Shown: piece after piece, positions 1-9,916 of the stretch
Numbering within the stretch: position 1 is the first letter of the stretch
How the letters are laid out: the number at the start of each line of letters is the position of its first letter
From: Photobacterium aphoticum
GTDB taxonomy: Bacteria > Pseudomonadota > Gammaproteobacteria > Enterobacterales > Vibrionaceae
NCBI RefSeq assembly: GCF_001029435.1
Contig: NZ_LDOV01000027.1
Location: 1-64,000, forward strand
Length of the DNA stretch: 64,000 nt
Direction of reading: 5' to 3'
Program-made: the position numbers and the translations under genes
Notes under the pieces: model-generated
What the model was told of the DNA's origin: nothing
Database searches by the model: none
What the model saw: only the letters and a program-made list of their open reading frames with translations

Positions 1-40
1 CACCTTGCACCTTGCACCTTGTTCAACTTTCAACTTTCAA
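1..40. repeat. Two short heptamer tandem arrays upstream of rfbB
   Basis: Three exact copies of CACCTTG (1-21) are followed by 2.4 copies of CAACTTT (24-40). The array ends 10 bases before the rfbB start, so it lies in the leader or promoter region. The same CCTTG core recurs at 13401, 16421, 16859 and 18567, which marks it as a local repeat family. It may continue to the left of the window. Confidence 0.8.
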
Positions 41-50
41 TTCGAACAAA

Positions 51-1130
51 ATGAAATCAAAGAATTTATTGGTAACCGGCGGCGCTGGATTCATTGGCGC
101 TAACTATGTGCTTTATTGGCTGGAAAATAATCCACAAGATAAAGTGGTGGTATTGGATGCGCTGACGTATGCTGGCAATCGCGCGAATCTTGCATCGGTA
201 GAACAACATCCGAACTTTATTTTTGCCCATGGTGACATTTGCGACACGAATCTAGTAGAGAAATTGCTCAAAGAACATCAGCTGGACACTATTGTACACT
301 TTGCAGCAGAATCTCATGTAGACCGTTCAATCACGGGCCCAGATGCGTTTATTGAAACCAACATCTTAGGGACGTACAGCCTACTAAAAGCGGCAAAGAA
401 AGTCTGGATTGATGAGCCAAAAGCGGCAGGAAGATCACCTTTACCGCACCGTTTTCATCATGTTTCCACGGATGAGGTGTACGGCACTCTAGCTCCAAAC
501 GATCCGGCGTTTACTGAGCAAACGGCTTACGCACCAAACTCGCCATACTCGGCATCAAAAGCAGCATCAGACCACCTAGTACGCGCTTACCACCACACCT
601 ACGGGCTAGAAGTGACGACGTCGAACTGCTCAAACAATTACGGGCCTTACCACTTCCCTGAAAAATTGATCCCACTGATCATCACCAACATTTTGCACAA
701 CAAACCACTGCCAATTTACGGTGACGGCCAACAAATCCGAGATTGGCTATACGTGGAAGATCACGCTCGCGGCATCGAGTTGGTGTTAGACAAAGGCAAA
801 GTCGGCGAGAACTACAACATCGGCGGCCACAATGAATGGGCGAACATTGATATTGTCACTGTTGTGTGCAAGTTAATGAACCAAGCATTCGCTTCGAATC
901 CAAAACTTGCAGAGCAATTCCCTCAAGCTATTGCTGCCATGAACAACGAAAGCGAAGCCTTAATTACCTACGTTACCGACCGCGCAGGCCATGATCGTCG
1001 CTATGCGATTGATGCAACCAAAACCAATAACGAACTTGGTTACAAACCAGCAGAGTCGTTTGAAACGGGAATTAAGAAAACCGTTGAGTGGTATTTGAGC
1101 AATGAAGATTGGTGGAGTAAATTGCTGTGA
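51..1130 (+). CDS. rfbB: dTDP-glucose 4,6-dehydratase RfbB/RmlB
   Basis: Converts dTDP-glucose to dTDP-4-keto-6-deoxyglucose, the second step toward dTDP-rhamnose and other deoxysugars. The protein is an extended short-chain dehydrogenase: the NAD-binding motif [11 protein letters not shown] is at the N terminus, the STDEVYG active-site segment follows, and the catalytic YSASK tyrosine/lysine pair is clear. Its 359 residues are normal for the family. I chose ATG 51 because the 13 residues encoded upstream come from the heptamer repeat and do not belong to the family. The stop overlaps the GTG start of the next glycosyltransferase, so the two are translationally coupled. rmlA, rmlC and rmlD are not in the window and may lie upstream. 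Confidence 0.96.
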   Translation: MKSKNLLVTGGAGFIGANYVLYWLENNPQDKVVVLDALTYAGNRANLASVEQHPNFIFAHGDICDTNLVEKLLKEHQLDTIVHFAAESHVDRSITGPDAFIETNILGTYSLLKAAKKVWIDEPKAAGRSPLPHRFHHVSTDEVYGTLAPNDPAFTEQTAYAPNSPYSASKAASDHLVRAYHHTYGLEVTTSNCSNNYGPYHFPEKLIPLIITNILHNKPLPIYGDGQQIRDWLYVEDHARGIELVLDKGKVGENYNIGGHNEWANIDIVTVVCKLMNQAFASNPKLAEQFPQAIAAMNNESEALITYVTDRAGHDRRYAIDATKTNNELGYKPAESFETGIKKTVEWYLSNEDWWSKLL

Positions 1131-3286
1131 TAAACGTGTTATCAAAACTATTTAAGAAAAAATCATCAGTACCTGAAGTTGTCATTGACCATAGCTTTGA
1201 TCAGGGCGTTTATGACGTCATCAACGAATCGGGACTTTTTGATGAAGCGTTTTACACGAGCCTTATAGATACAACGTTACCTTATGAGACACCATTGGCT
1301 CACTTTGTTGCTGTTGGTCATGCACAAAAACTATCACCATGTGCTCATTTTTCCACTACCTATTATTTGGCACAGAACGCGGATGTAAAAGAAGCAGGCA
1401 TGAATTCGCTAGCTCATTACATTAGACATGGTGAAGCGGAGGGGCGTTGTCCTAATGCCTACTTTAACCCGCATCGTTACTTAGAGCTCAATCCAGATTT
1501 GGCGCAATTTGATAAAACGTTGCTTCTGCACTATGTGGTATTTGGTCGTGATGAAGGGAGACGCTTTATTTACCCTGCTGTAGAACAAAAGGAAATAAAC
1601 GACGACCCTTATGCGAAATGGATTCATGCGAATGAATGCGAGACCTATCAACAAATAAAGAGCGGTTTAGAAAGTTTTAAACATAACCCGCTTATCTCGA
1701 TTGTTGTTCCAGTATACAACCCAGATGAGCAATTGTTGGTAGATTGCATTGAATCTGTCTTGGCGCAATCTTATACCAATTGGGAATTGTGTTTGGCTGA
1801 TGATAAATCACCTAAACCGCATGTACGTAAGGTACTAAAAGCGTACGCCCGTAAAGACAGTCGCATAAAGCCAATTTATCGCTCGAAGAACGGTCACATT
1901 TCTGCAGCAAGTAACAGTGCATTACAAAAAGCACGTGGTGAGTGGATAGCACTTCTCGATCATGATGATGAATTACATCAGCATGCATTGTTCCATGTAG
2001 TTAACGCAATAAACGAGAAACCTGATGTTCAGTTGATTTACAGTGATGAGGACAAAATAGACCAATCAGGAAAGCGTATCGACCCGCACTTTAAATCTGA
2101 TTGGAACTTAGATCTGCTGTATAGCCAGAACTATGTTTCTCATCTTGGTGTTTATAAAACGGATATCATGAATAAAATCAGCGGTTTTCGTTTAGGTTAC
2201 GAAGGCAGCCAAGACTACGATTTGCTACTACGTTATTCACGTGAAATTGATCATGCCAATATCGTACATATACCAAAAGTACTTTATCACTGGCGTATGG
2301 TAGAAGGGTCAACGGCACTTGGTTCGGGTGAAAAATCGTATACGACAGCCGCTGGTATTAAGGCACTAGAAGATCATTTTGAAGCGTTAGGTCAATCAGT
2401 TAGCGTTGAGATGGGTAAGCACGATAACATCTATAAAGTGAACTGGGCCATTGAGAATGAGCCATTAGTTTCACTGATTATCCCAACTTATAATGGTTAC
2501 GAGATTACTAAGCAAGCGATCGATTCGATAATCGAAAAATCAACCTATCGTAATTTTGAAATTTTACTTGTTGATAATAATTCGAATGACCCAACAGCCT
2601 TGGAATATTTTGACGAAATTGATCAACACGATAAAGTTAAAGTTCTGCGTTACCCATATCCATTTAATTATTCAGCGATCAACAACTTTGCCGCTAAGCT
2701 AGCTAATGGTGAGATCATTGGTTTAATTAATAATGACGTAGAGGTGATAAACCCAGAATGGCTAACTGAGATGGTATCTCACGCACAGCGTGAAGATGTA
2801 GGGTGCGTGGGCGCAATGCTCTATTACCCGAACGATACCATTCAACATGCAGGCGTTATCATCGGCATTGGTGGTGTTGGTGGGCACTCGCATAAACATT
2901 TCAAGCGTGGTGATCATGGTTACTTTAGTCGTTTAAATACCGTGCAAAATTTATCAGCGGTTACGGCGGCATGTTTGCTTGTTCGTAAATCTGTATTTAA
3001 TGAAGTGAACGGCCTAAATGAAGAAGAGTTAACCGTCGCTTTCAATGACGTGGATTTTTGCTTGAAAGTGCAGGCGGCAGGCTATCGTAACCTATGGACA
3101 CCGTATGCTGAGCTATATCATCACGAGTCTATTAGTCGTGGTGCGGAAGATAATCCTGAAAAGATAGCTCGTTTCAATCAAGAAATGGAATACATGATAA
3201 ATACGTGGCAAACAAATAAAAAACAAGATCCTTGCTACAGCGTTAATTTAACTAAAGTTAGAGAAGATTTTACGGTGGAAGTGTGA
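1127..3286 (+). CDS. Large glycosyltransferase: N-terminal repeats plus two GT2 domains
   Basis: A 719-residue probable cytoplasmic glycosyltransferase for the surface polysaccharide. Residues 37-147 hold three copies of a roughly 36-residue repeat with the pattern F-x2-x-Y-Y...PL-x-HY...G-x2-EGR-x-P. Two GT-A (family GT2) domains follow, starting near residues 188 (SIVVPVYNP) and 446 ([10 protein letters not shown]). Acidic motifs LLDHDDE and NNDVEV are the expected nucleotide-sugar/metal sites of each domain. It starts at GTG 1127, overlapping the rfbB stop. The GT2 part is closely similar to the product of 9913-11688, which lacks the N-terminal repeats. Sugar specificity cannot be read from sequence. 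Two catalytic domains suggest addition of two residues or polymerisation of a repeat (inference). Confidence 0.88.
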   Translation: MINVLSKLFKKKSSVPEVVIDHSFDQGVYDVINESGLFDEAFYTSLIDTTLPYETPLAHFVAVGHAQKLSPCAHFSTTYYLAQNADVKEAGMNSLAHYIRHGEAEGRCPNAYFNPHRYLELNPDLAQFDKTLLLHYVVFGRDEGRRFIYPAVEQKEINDDPYAKWIHANECETYQQIKSGLESFKHNPLISIVVPVYNPDEQLLVDCIESVLAQSYTNWELCLADDKSPKPHVRKVLKAYARKDSRIKPIYRSKNGHISAASNSALQKARGEWIALLDHDDELHQHALFHVVNAINEKPDVQLIYSDEDKIDQSGKRIDPHFKSDWNLDLLYSQNYVSHLGVYKTDIMNKISGFRLGYEGSQDYDLLLRYSREIDHANIVHIPKVLYHWRMVEGSTALGSGEKSYTTAAGIKALEDHFEALGQSVSVEMGKHDNIYKVNWAIENEPLVSLIIPTYNGYEITKQAIDSIIEKSTYRNFEILLVDNNSNDPTALEYFDEIDQHDKVKVLRYPYPFNYSAINNFAAKLANGEIIGLINNDVEVINPEWLTEMVSHAQREDVGCVGAMLYYPNDTIQHAGVIIGIGGVGGHSHKHFKRGDHGYFSRLNTVQNLSAVTAACLLVRKSVFNEVNGLNEEELTVAFNDVDFCLKVQAAGYRNLWTPYAELYHHESISRGAEDNPEKIARFNQEMEYMINTWQTNKKQDPCYSVNLTKVREDFTVEV

Positions 3287-4449
3287 TGAAAAGGTTTATT
3301 TTGCATGTTGGATTTCATAAAACAGCCACATCGTCGATACAACAAACTTTAGCTAGCAATCAGGAAGAGTTGTTGAAACAAGGATTTTATTACCCGTTAT
3401 TTGAAAATAACGATAGTAAAGTAATAAATCATTCTATACCATTTTACTCTGCATTTTGTGAAAATCCTGAAAAATATCATATTAATATTCGCCAAGGCGG
3501 TGATATTGTACAGATAAATAGAAACTATCTTAAACAATTTGAAGAAATCTTAAAGATTGAACGAAATGTTATAATTTCCGGTGAGGATATATCCGTTCTT
3601 CCAAAGTATTCTTTAGTGAAAATTAGAGAAAAAATTATTGCGTCTGGTTTTAAACTAGAAGTATATTGCTCTGTTAGGAGGCCATACTCTTTGTTATGTT
3701 CCGATATTTCAGAAATAGTGAAGAGTGGTATTTCAAGCATAGAACAAGTAACGTATCCAAATCGGGTAAAAGTTGTTCATAAATTAAAGGATGTTTTTGA
3801 AGAGGAAATCACTTTCTTTAGTTTTGAAAAAGATTGTAATCAAGGAAATCCAGTTGAGGTTTTTATTGAAAGATTAGGTATCAAGTGTAGTGATTTCACG
3901 CTTACTAAATCAAATGAGGGCCTTGGTAATCTTTCAACTAGAGCGCTGTCTAATTTAAATAAAAATTTTCCAATAATTAAAGATGGTGCAATAAATCCAA
4001 ATGGGAGGTGTTTTTTCTATACTAGTATAGATAATGAAAAATTTTTGCTAACTCAACAGGAGTTCCAACGATTTAAAAAAGATGTGGACAAAGAAAACGA
4101 AGACTATGGCTTTCTGTTGGGGGCCGATTTCCAGGATAAAAGTATTGAATACAGTCAGGAATTGCGTATTTCCATTGATATGGCTGTCAAGATATACCAA
4201 GATTATGCGCAAAGCCATACCTCTCACGCGTTATTAAAATTTATTGCGAAATATGCATCATTCCCACTGCATTACTTAGCTGAACATTTTCCTGAAAATG
4301 TAGAGGTTTTAAGGGATTTAGCTTTAGTTCTTGAAGATGTCAACATAAACAAATCTTATGAACTAATGTTATGTGCACGCAACTTAAGGCCACGTGGTCC
4401 GCTAATTAATAGCAAGATTTCGTATTATGAATCTAAACTAAGCAAATAA
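3286..4449 (+). CDS. Sulfotransferase-like protein with shared C-terminal module
   Basis: Probable PAPS-dependent sulfotransferase acting on the glycan. The N terminus ILHVGFHKTATSSIQQTL is the 5'-phosphosulfate-binding loop of the family, and a later stretch (VIISGEDIS...EVYCSVRRPYSLLCSDISE) fits the 3'-phosphate site with its Arg and Ser. ATG 3286 sits in a TGATG overlap with the preceding gene; a GTG one codon earlier is possible. Residues 338-387 form the module LRD-x-A...LRP-x-GP-x-I...K shared with the next two proteins. The gene is visibly AT-rich against rfbB and galU, which suggests recent transfer. The acceptor sugar is unknown. Confidence 0.75.
   Translation: MKRFILHVGFHKTATSSIQQTLASNQEELLKQGFYYPLFENNDSKVINHSIPFYSAFCENPEKYHINIRQGGDIVQINRNYLKQFEEILKIERNVIISGEDISVLPKYSLVKIREKIIASGFKLEVYCSVRRPYSLLCSDISEIVKSGISSIEQVTYPNRVKVVHKLKDVFEEEITFFSFEKDCNQGNPVEVFIERLGIKCSDFTLTKSNEGLGNLSTRALSNLNKNFPIIKDGAINPNGRCFFYTSIDNEKFLLTQQEFQRFKKDVDKENEDYGFLLGADFQDKSIEYSQELRISIDMAVKIYQDYAQSHTSHALLKFIAKYASFPLHYLAEHFPENVEVLRDLALVLEDVNINKSYELMLCARNLRPRGPLINSKISYYESKLSK
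4297..4446 (+). other. Shared ~50-residue module, copy 1 (C terminus of sulfotransferase)
   Basis: Encodes residues 338-387 of the sulfotransferase. The pattern NVEVLRD...A-x4-L-x6-RP-x-GP-x-I-x2-K-x2-x-Y matches copies at 5580-5726 and 6874-7023, although the catalytic domains attached to them are unrelated. Predicted two helices resemble a single TPR-like hairpin (inference). Confidence 0.8.
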
Positions 4450-4565
4450 ATAATTGAGTTTTCAATTTGTTTTTTGCTTCAGAAAAGGATCTAATTCACT
4501 AGAAACCGTTAGGATCAAGGTATCTCTAGGATGAATTCGTCAACAACGCCTATTTATTATGTAAC

Positions 4566-5729
4566 ATGTCTATGAAAAAAGTAGCAGCTTTAACTGTTGT
4601 AAAAGATGAAAGTCCGTATATATTGGATTGGATTAATCATTATCTATATTTTGGGTTTCATGAAATTTATGTCGCCATCAACAGAACTTCTGATTCTACG
4701 TCAATAATCTTGAATCGCTTTGCAGAAAATGACCATCGAATAAAAATATTTCATACGGATTGGTTAGATATGTTTCCTAATAAGGATGGTATCAATCCTC
4801 AGATTCAAATTTATTCTTTTTGCTTTCTACTCGAACAGGCCAGATTAAACGGTGTAGCAGATCATGTATTGACCGTGGATGCGGATGAATTTTGGTTTCC
4901 TGAGAATTTTAAAGAAAACATTTCTGAATACCTATCAGGATTTGGACATTTTGATGTTCTGTCTATTCCATGGGCTTGTCAATCTGGTGATGATAAACCA
5001 TATATGCTTCCTTTTGAGAATAAGAATATTACAGTCTTTCAGGATAGTAACGTTAAAAGCGTAATTAATTTAAGTTCTCTTGACAAAATGAGTAAATTTT
5101 TATTGCACATTCCTGATTTTGAACCGGGATTTGTGCATTTAAACGCAAATGGTAACTCTGCTTTTAGAGTAGATGATAAAAGTCAGAGAATAAAAACCAA
5201 TGTTGATGGGAGTAATAAATCGATGATACTTCATCGAATGCTTCGATCTGAACAGGAATATTTGTCCATACTTCTTCGTCAAAGGCCTGGTTCAACATTT
5301 CCTTTGAAAGATAATAGAAATGGTTTTAATAAAAACTATAAAAGCACGATCGCAGTAAATTCGGATGCACTCAGTGATTATCATGATTTCTTGATTAATG
5401 GAATCTCCGAGTGTTCTACTTTAATTGAAAATTCTAAGCGTGAACAAATCGCTAGAAATTGCCGATATGAAGAGTTAAAAGTGGATTTAATAGAAGAGAA
5501 TTTTGACAAGTTTATTAAAGTTCTGCGTGGAACTAGTATGTTAAATAAAATAGTACAGAAATTGGTTAGCTCGTCCTCGAATGTGGATGTTCTTAGAGAT
5601 GCCGCCATTAAGCTGGAAAGTATTGATTTGGAATTGAGTTTTAAGCTAATGAGCAAAGCGAAAGAATTGCGGCCTAAAGGCCCTGTAATATCTAGAAAGT
5701 TAACGGAGTATACTGAAAAGTTAGGTTAA
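4566..5729 (+). CDS. Glycosyltransferase (GT2/GT92-like) with shared C-terminal module
   Basis: A 387-residue probable glycosyltransferase. The start KKVAALTVVKDESPYILDWI matches the Glyco_tranf_2_4/GT92-like group, in which a short N-terminal strand and KDE-type motif bind the nucleotide; TVDADEFWFP carries the DxD metal-binding motif. Residues 339-387 (DVLRDAAIKLE...LRPKGPVI...EYTEKL) are the module also found in the flanking proteins. It lies 116 bases after the sulfotransferase, with no convincing Shine-Dalgarno; an ATG two codons later (4572) is equally likely. Base composition is low in GC like its neighbours. Donor and acceptor are unknown. Confidence 0.75.
   Translation: MSMKKVAALTVVKDESPYILDWINHYLYFGFHEIYVAINRTSDSTSIILNRFAENDHRIKIFHTDWLDMFPNKDGINPQIQIYSFCFLLEQARLNGVADHVLTVDADEFWFPENFKENISEYLSGFGHFDVLSIPWACQSGDDKPYMLPFENKNITVFQDSNVKSVINLSSLDKMSKFLLHIPDFEPGFVHLNANGNSAFRVDDKSQRIKTNVDGSNKSMILHRMLRSEQEYLSILLRQRPGSTFPLKDNRNGFNKNYKSTIAVNSDALSDYHDFLINGISECSTLIENSKREQIARNCRYEELKVDLIEENFDKFIKVLRGTSMLNKIVQKLVSSSSNVDVLRDAAIKLESIDLELSFKLMSKAKELRPKGPVISRKLTEYTEKLG
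5580..5726 (+). other. Shared ~50-residue module, copy 2 (C terminus of GT)
   Basis: Encodes residues 339-387 of the 4566-5729 glycosyltransferase. Conserved positions with copies 1 and 3 are the LRD/FRD triplet, the LM-x3-A-[KR] run, the RP-x-GP-x-I core and the K-x2-EY end. Confidence 0.8.
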
Positions 5730-6018
5730 AAACTTTCGTTAAATCTTTTAAAGTCTAATTGTTGACCAAAATTGGAGAGCGAACACACTTTTCGGAAGTT
5801 GTAATAATTGAGAGATTATTCATTAAATAATACTTTTTTAAGTTAAATTTTAAAATTACAGTGATATAACTAGTATCACATGTTTGTAAACTTATGCGAT
5901 GTTTACTTGATTTAACAAAGTATGTTTCCGGTTTGTTTTTAATCAAATTAATGAGTTTTATTGGCTTAAGTTAGCACTCACTATATACTTTTAATTAGAT
6001 GAGGTGTTACATGAGTAA

Positions 6019-7773
6019 ATGTTTTCAATTAACATGAATGAAATGAAAAATTTAGTATCTTTAACGTGTTATGGCCAGAGAATTGAAACTGTTCACATGG
6101 TTATTAGTTCTCTATTAAATCAGACAAAAAAAGCAGACAAAATAATACTTTGGCTTGACAAAAATGAATTTCAATTTGATTTTTTGCCGTTGAAATTAAC
6201 TGAGCTTTGTGATGATGAATTTGAAATTAGGTTTTGTGAAAACTTTAAGAGCTATAAAAAACTAATTCCTACTCTTAAACAGTTTAATAATTGTAATATA
6301 ATTACATTTGATGATGACATGTTGATCCCAAGCAATCTTTTAGAGGATATGTTTAGAGAGCACTTAAATAATCCAAGTGATATTATATGTTCTAGGGCTA
6401 GAATAATTTCAAAAAAAGACGGGAAATTATTAGAGTATAAGAATTGGCATGTTTTAAATAATTCCGAATCAGTTAGCTCAAAAACATGCTTATTACCATT
6501 AGGTTACGGCGGTATACTTTACCCTTCTGGTTCTCTTTATTCTGATGTTACTAATGACAACTTATTCTTAGAATTTGCTGACAATGCTGATGATATATGG
6601 TTTAAATGTCAATCTTTATTAGTAGGTACAAAGGTTACTGTCCTTCCTCGAATATGTTCTGAAAAATTAAAAGCAATTCCAAATACACAGGACCATGCTT
6701 TGTTTAAGACAGTCAATGTTGGAAATAAAAATGGAGATGTACTTAATGGCTTAATTTCCCTTTATCCTAAGTTGAGAGAGATTTTTGATTCTAAAAATTT
6801 CGGAAATATTATAATACCAAGTTTTTACTACAAAGAACTTGACTCAACTAGTAATTCATTAAAATCACACTCATTTGTGGCTGGTTATTTTAGAGATGAA
6901 GCAATAAAAGTTGAAAAAGACAATCTTAATCTGGCTTTAGATTTGATGAAAATAGCTAAGAAATATAGACCTAATGGACCGGTAATTAATAATAAAATAA
7001 GTGAGTATTCATCAGGTGTTGGGTGTGAAAAAAGTCCAACTAAAGTTATTGCAATGCTAGGGTGTTTTAGGAGTGGTACAAATTATTCAAAATCTTTATT
7101 GGAGTCAAATTATGATTGCATAGTCAAAAATGATATTTTTGGTTGGAAGCATGGATTTGTTTCTTTAGCTTCTGAACAGTCTAAAAACGTTGAATTAAGA
7201 TATGATGGAGCTTATTTTGTTACGAAAAATCCGTTCTCATTTGTTGTTTCGTTGTACAAGTATTACAAAGAGGTAAGGTTGAATGTTATAGCGAGCGATG
7301 ACTTTTACTCATTTATTAGAAATAAAATTGTTATTTTTGATCAAAGTAATCCAGATGGCCCTAAGTTAAGATTTAGTAATCCAGTAGAACTTTGGAATAA
7401 CCTTAATTTTAATTATTTATCCGTAAGCTCTCTGCATCATGTGAAATATGAATCCTTATTATCCGACACTGAAGAACAATTGAAAATTATTGCTCAAAAA
7501 ATGGGACTGGCTAGAAAAACACAAGAGTTTATTTCTCCAAAAAATAGTGTTAAGAGAATGAACGATAAGCAAGTGTTTAGTGATATTTTTCAAATGCAAA
7601 CAAATACCCCATTTGATGTTTTGTCTTATGAAAATAATTCATATATGAATTACTTCCATGAGGAAGATGTTAAGTTTATTCTCGAACATATTGATAGTGA
7701 TCTTATTGTCAAGTTGGATTATAAAGAAAAAATATCAGAGTTATTGGGATTTTTCCATGAAAGATTATCGTAG
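6019..7773 (+). CDS. Glycosyltransferase-sulfotransferase fusion
   Basis: A 584-residue protein with two apparent enzymes. Residues about 9-280 look like a GT2-type glycosyltransferase: KNLVSLTCYGQRIETV at the start and the DDDM metal motif in IITFDDDMLIPS. Residues 286-335 are the shared module. From about residue 344 a sulfotransferase-like domain begins, with a P-loop-like VIAMLGCFRSGTNYSKSLL and a later FVTKNPFSFVVSLYKYY segment in the position of the 3'-phosphate site. The start is uncertain: a GAGGTG ribosome site (6001) is better spaced for an out-of-frame ATG at 6011 that encodes only eight codons, and in-frame ATGs also exist at 6034 and 6043. The gene is strongly AT-rich. The 289-base gap before it shows no gene. 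Confidence 0.75.
   Translation: MFSINMNEMKNLVSLTCYGQRIETVHMVISSLLNQTKKADKIILWLDKNEFQFDFLPLKLTELCDDEFEIRFCENFKSYKKLIPTLKQFNNCNIITFDDDMLIPSNLLEDMFREHLNNPSDIICSRARIISKKDGKLLEYKNWHVLNNSESVSSKTCLLPLGYGGILYPSGSLYSDVTNDNLFLEFADNADDIWFKCQSLLVGTKVTVLPRICSEKLKAIPNTQDHALFKTVNVGNKNGDVLNGLISLYPKLREIFDSKNFGNIIIPSFYYKELDSTSNSLKSHSFVAGYFRDEAIKVEKDNLNLALDLMKIAKKYRPNGPVINNKISEYSSGVGCEKSPTKVIAMLGCFRSGTNYSKSLLESNYDCIVKNDIFGWKHGFVSLASEQSKNVELRYDGAYFVTKNPFSFVVSLYKYYKEVRLNVIASDDFYSFIRNKIVIFDQSNPDGPKLRFSNPVELWNNLNFNYLSVSSLHHVKYESLLSDTEEQLKIIAQKMGLARKTQEFISPKNSVKRMNDKQVFSDIFQMQTNTPFDVLSYENNSYMNYFHEEDVKFILEHIDSDLIVKLDYKEKISELLGFFHERLS
6874..7023 (+). other. Shared ~50-residue module, copy 3 (internal, between two enzyme domains)
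   Basis: Encodes residues 286-335 of the fusion protein. Here the module is not terminal: it marks the end of the glycosyltransferase part and is followed by the sulfotransferase part, as if a complete tailed glycosyltransferase had been fused to a sulfotransferase. Confidence 0.78.
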
Positions 7774-7871
7774 GTTATATTTATCCAATTAAAATGGTTC
7801 AGAATTAAATTAATGTTGGGGGGTAACTAACAGTGATTCTATTGCCTCCTATTCTTGAGTGAATTTAATTG

Positions 7872-9038
7872 ATGAAAATTTCTATTGCGGGAACAGGTTA
7901 TGTCGGTCTGTCCAATGCTGTACTTTTAGCGCAGTACCATGAAGTTACCGCCGTTGACATCGTATCAGAAAAAGTAACTATGATTAACGGTTTTACTTCA
8001 CCGATCCAAGATTCAGAAATTGAATACTTTTTAGAACATAAACAGTTGAACTTAACCGCTACATTAGATTGGGAACAAGCGTATAAAGATGCAGATTTTG
8101 TAATTATCGCAACGCCGACCGATTATGATGTCAAAACCAACTATTTTAATACGTCTTCAGTAGAAACGGTCATTGATAATGTATTATCGGTTAATCCGAA
8201 TGCGGTCATGGTGATCAAGTCCACGGTCCCGGTTGGATACACGAAAGCGATTAAAGAAAAGTTTGGTACAGACAACATTATTTTTTCACCGGAGTTTCTA
8301 CGAGAGGGTAAGGCGTTATACGACAATTTACACCCGTCACGCATTATCGTCGGTGAGCGAAGTGAACGTGCAGAGCAGTTTGCAGCATTGCTGACAGAGG
8401 GAGCGGAGAAAAAAGACATTCCCGTTCTTTTTACCGACTCGACTGAAGCAGAAGCGATCAAGCTGTTCTCCAACACCTATTTGGCGATGCGTGTTGCCTA
8501 TTTTAATGAGTTGGATACCTATGCAGAAAGCCATGGCTTGGAAACCAAGCAGATTATTGAAGGGGTAGGGCTAGATCCTCGTATTGGTAACCATTATAAC
8601 AATCCATCGTTTGGTTATGGCGGTTACTGTTTACCAAAGGACACTAAGCAACTGCTGGCCAATTATCAGGATGTACCTAATAACCTGATCCAAGCTATTG
8701 TGGACGCAAACACTACCCGTAAAGACTTTGTTGCTGATGCAATTATTAAGCGCAACCCAAAGCGCGTGGGTATTTACCGTTTGATCATGAAAGCGGGCTC
8801 AGACAACTTTAGAGCTTCTGCCATCCAAGGCATTATGAAACGCATCAAAGCTAAGGGTATTGAGGTGGTGGTGTACGAACCCGTCCTAGAAGAGAGCGAG
8901 TTTTACCATTCAGCGGTTTATCACGATTTAACAGCTTTTAAAGCTGATTGCGATGTGATTGTTGCAAACCGTTTGGTCGATGAACTTTCTGACGTTCAAG
9001 CGAAGGTCTATACCCGAGACCTATTTGGTAGCGACTAA
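7872..9038 (+). CDS. ugd: UDP-glucose 6-dehydrogenase
   Basis: Oxidises UDP-glucose twice with NAD to UDP-glucuronate, an acidic precursor of capsule or O-antigen. The N terminus [15 protein letters not shown] is the Rossmann dinucleotide site, and [12 protein letters not shown] holds the catalytic cysteine. At 388 residues it has the length of the short enterobacterial Ugd type. ATG 7872 is preferred over a TTG one codon before. It is followed by a short hairpin terminator and then galU, which makes its substrate. Composition returns to that of the host genes here, so it marks the right edge of the AT-rich block. Confidence 0.97.
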   Translation: MKISIAGTGYVGLSNAVLLAQYHEVTAVDIVSEKVTMINGFTSPIQDSEIEYFLEHKQLNLTATLDWEQAYKDADFVIIATPTDYDVKTNYFNTSSVETVIDNVLSVNPNAVMVIKSTVPVGYTKAIKEKFGTDNIIFSPEFLREGKALYDNLHPSRIIVGERSERAEQFAALLTEGAEKKDIPVLFTDSTEAEAIKLFSNTYLAMRVAYFNELDTYAESHGLETKQIIEGVGLDPRIGNHYNNPSFGYGGYCLPKDTKQLLANYQDVPNNLIQAIVDANTTRKDFVADAIIKRNPKRVGIYRLIMKAGSDNFRASAIQGIMKRIKAKGIEVVVYEPVLEESEFYHSAVYHDLTAFKADCDVIVANRLVDELSDVQAKVYTRDLFGSD

Positions 9039-9055
9039 TAGAGTTATATTTACCT

Positions 9056-9075
9056 GCGCCTGAAAAGGCGCTTTT
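9056..9075 (+). terminator. Short hairpin between ugd and galU
   Basis: GCGCCT-GAAA-AGGCGC followed by TTTT. The six-base GC-rich stem with a GAAA tetraloop is terminator-like but short, so read-through to galU is likely. Confidence 0.55.
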
Positions 9076-9091
9076 CAGTTGGTCAGTTCTA

Positions 9092-9916
9092 ATGATTAAA
9101 AAATGTTTATTCCCCGCCGCTGGTTACGGCACCCGATTCTTACCTGCCACTAAATCCATGCCAAAAGAAATGATGCCCGTCGTCAACAAACCGTTAATCG
9201 AATATGGTGTTGAAGAGGCCATTCAAGCGGGCATGAACAGCATGTGCATTGTGACTGGGCGCGGCAAACACACCTTGATGGATCACTTCGATAAAAACTT
9301 CGAACTGGAACATCAGATCAGTGGTACAGATAAAGAAGCGTTGTTAACTGATATCCGCCGTTTAATTGATTCGGCAAGCTATACCTACATTCGCCAGCGT
9401 GAGATGAAAGGCTTAGGCCATGCTATTTTAACTGGGCGCGAGTTGGTGGGTGATGAGCCGTTCGCGGTGGTACTGGCTGACGATCTTTGTGTGAATGAGG
9501 GGGATGGGGTATTGGCGCAAATGGTAGCGCTGTATAAACAGTTCCGTTGTTCCATTGTCGCGGTGCAAGAGGTACCGGAGTCAGAAACCCACAAATACGG
9601 TGTGATCTCCGGTGAGATGATCAAAGATGATATCTACCGCGTTGATAACATGGTGGAAAAACCAGAGTCAGGCACTGCGCCAAGTAATTTGGCGATCATT
9701 GGTCGGTATATTCTTACCCCCGATATCTTCGAACTTATCGAACAAACCGCACCGGGTAAAGGAGGAGAAATCCAAATTACCGATGCGTTGCTTAAACAAG
9801 CACAATCTGGTTGTGTGTTGGCGTATAAGTTTAAAGGTCAACGTTTTGATTGCGGCAGTGTCGAAGGCTATATCGAGGCCACTAACTACTGCTTTAACAA
9901 TGTCTATAAAGCATGA
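9092..9916 (+). CDS. galU: UTP-glucose-1-phosphate uridylyltransferase
   Basis: Makes UDP-glucose from UTP and glucose-1-phosphate and so feeds Ugd and the glycosyltransferases. The nucleotidyltransferase signature FPAAGYGTRFLPATKSMPKE is at the N terminus, with the metal-binding VVLADDLC and the sugar-phosphate segment MVEKPESGTAPSN. Length 274 is slightly short of the usual 290-300 but complete. Its stop overlaps the start of the next glycosyltransferase in ATGA, indicating coupled translation. Confidence 0.96.
   Translation: MIKKCLFPAAGYGTRFLPATKSMPKEMMPVVNKPLIEYGVEEAIQAGMNSMCIVTGRGKHTLMDHFDKNFELEHQISGTDKEALLTDIRRLIDSASYTYIRQREMKGLGHAILTGRELVGDEPFAVVLADDLCVNEGDGVLAQMVALYKQFRCSIVAVQEVPESETHKYGVISGEMIKDDIYRVDNMVEKPESGTAPSNLAIIGRYILTPDIFELIEQTAPGKGGEIQITDALLKQAQSGCVLAYKFKGQRFDCGSVEGYIEATNYCFNNVYKA

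Noticed and set aside
5755..5946. 63-codon minus-strand frame in the gap before the fusion gene
   Set aside because: AT-rich non-coding sequence gives long frames by chance; there is no ribosome site, and neighbours are on the other strand.
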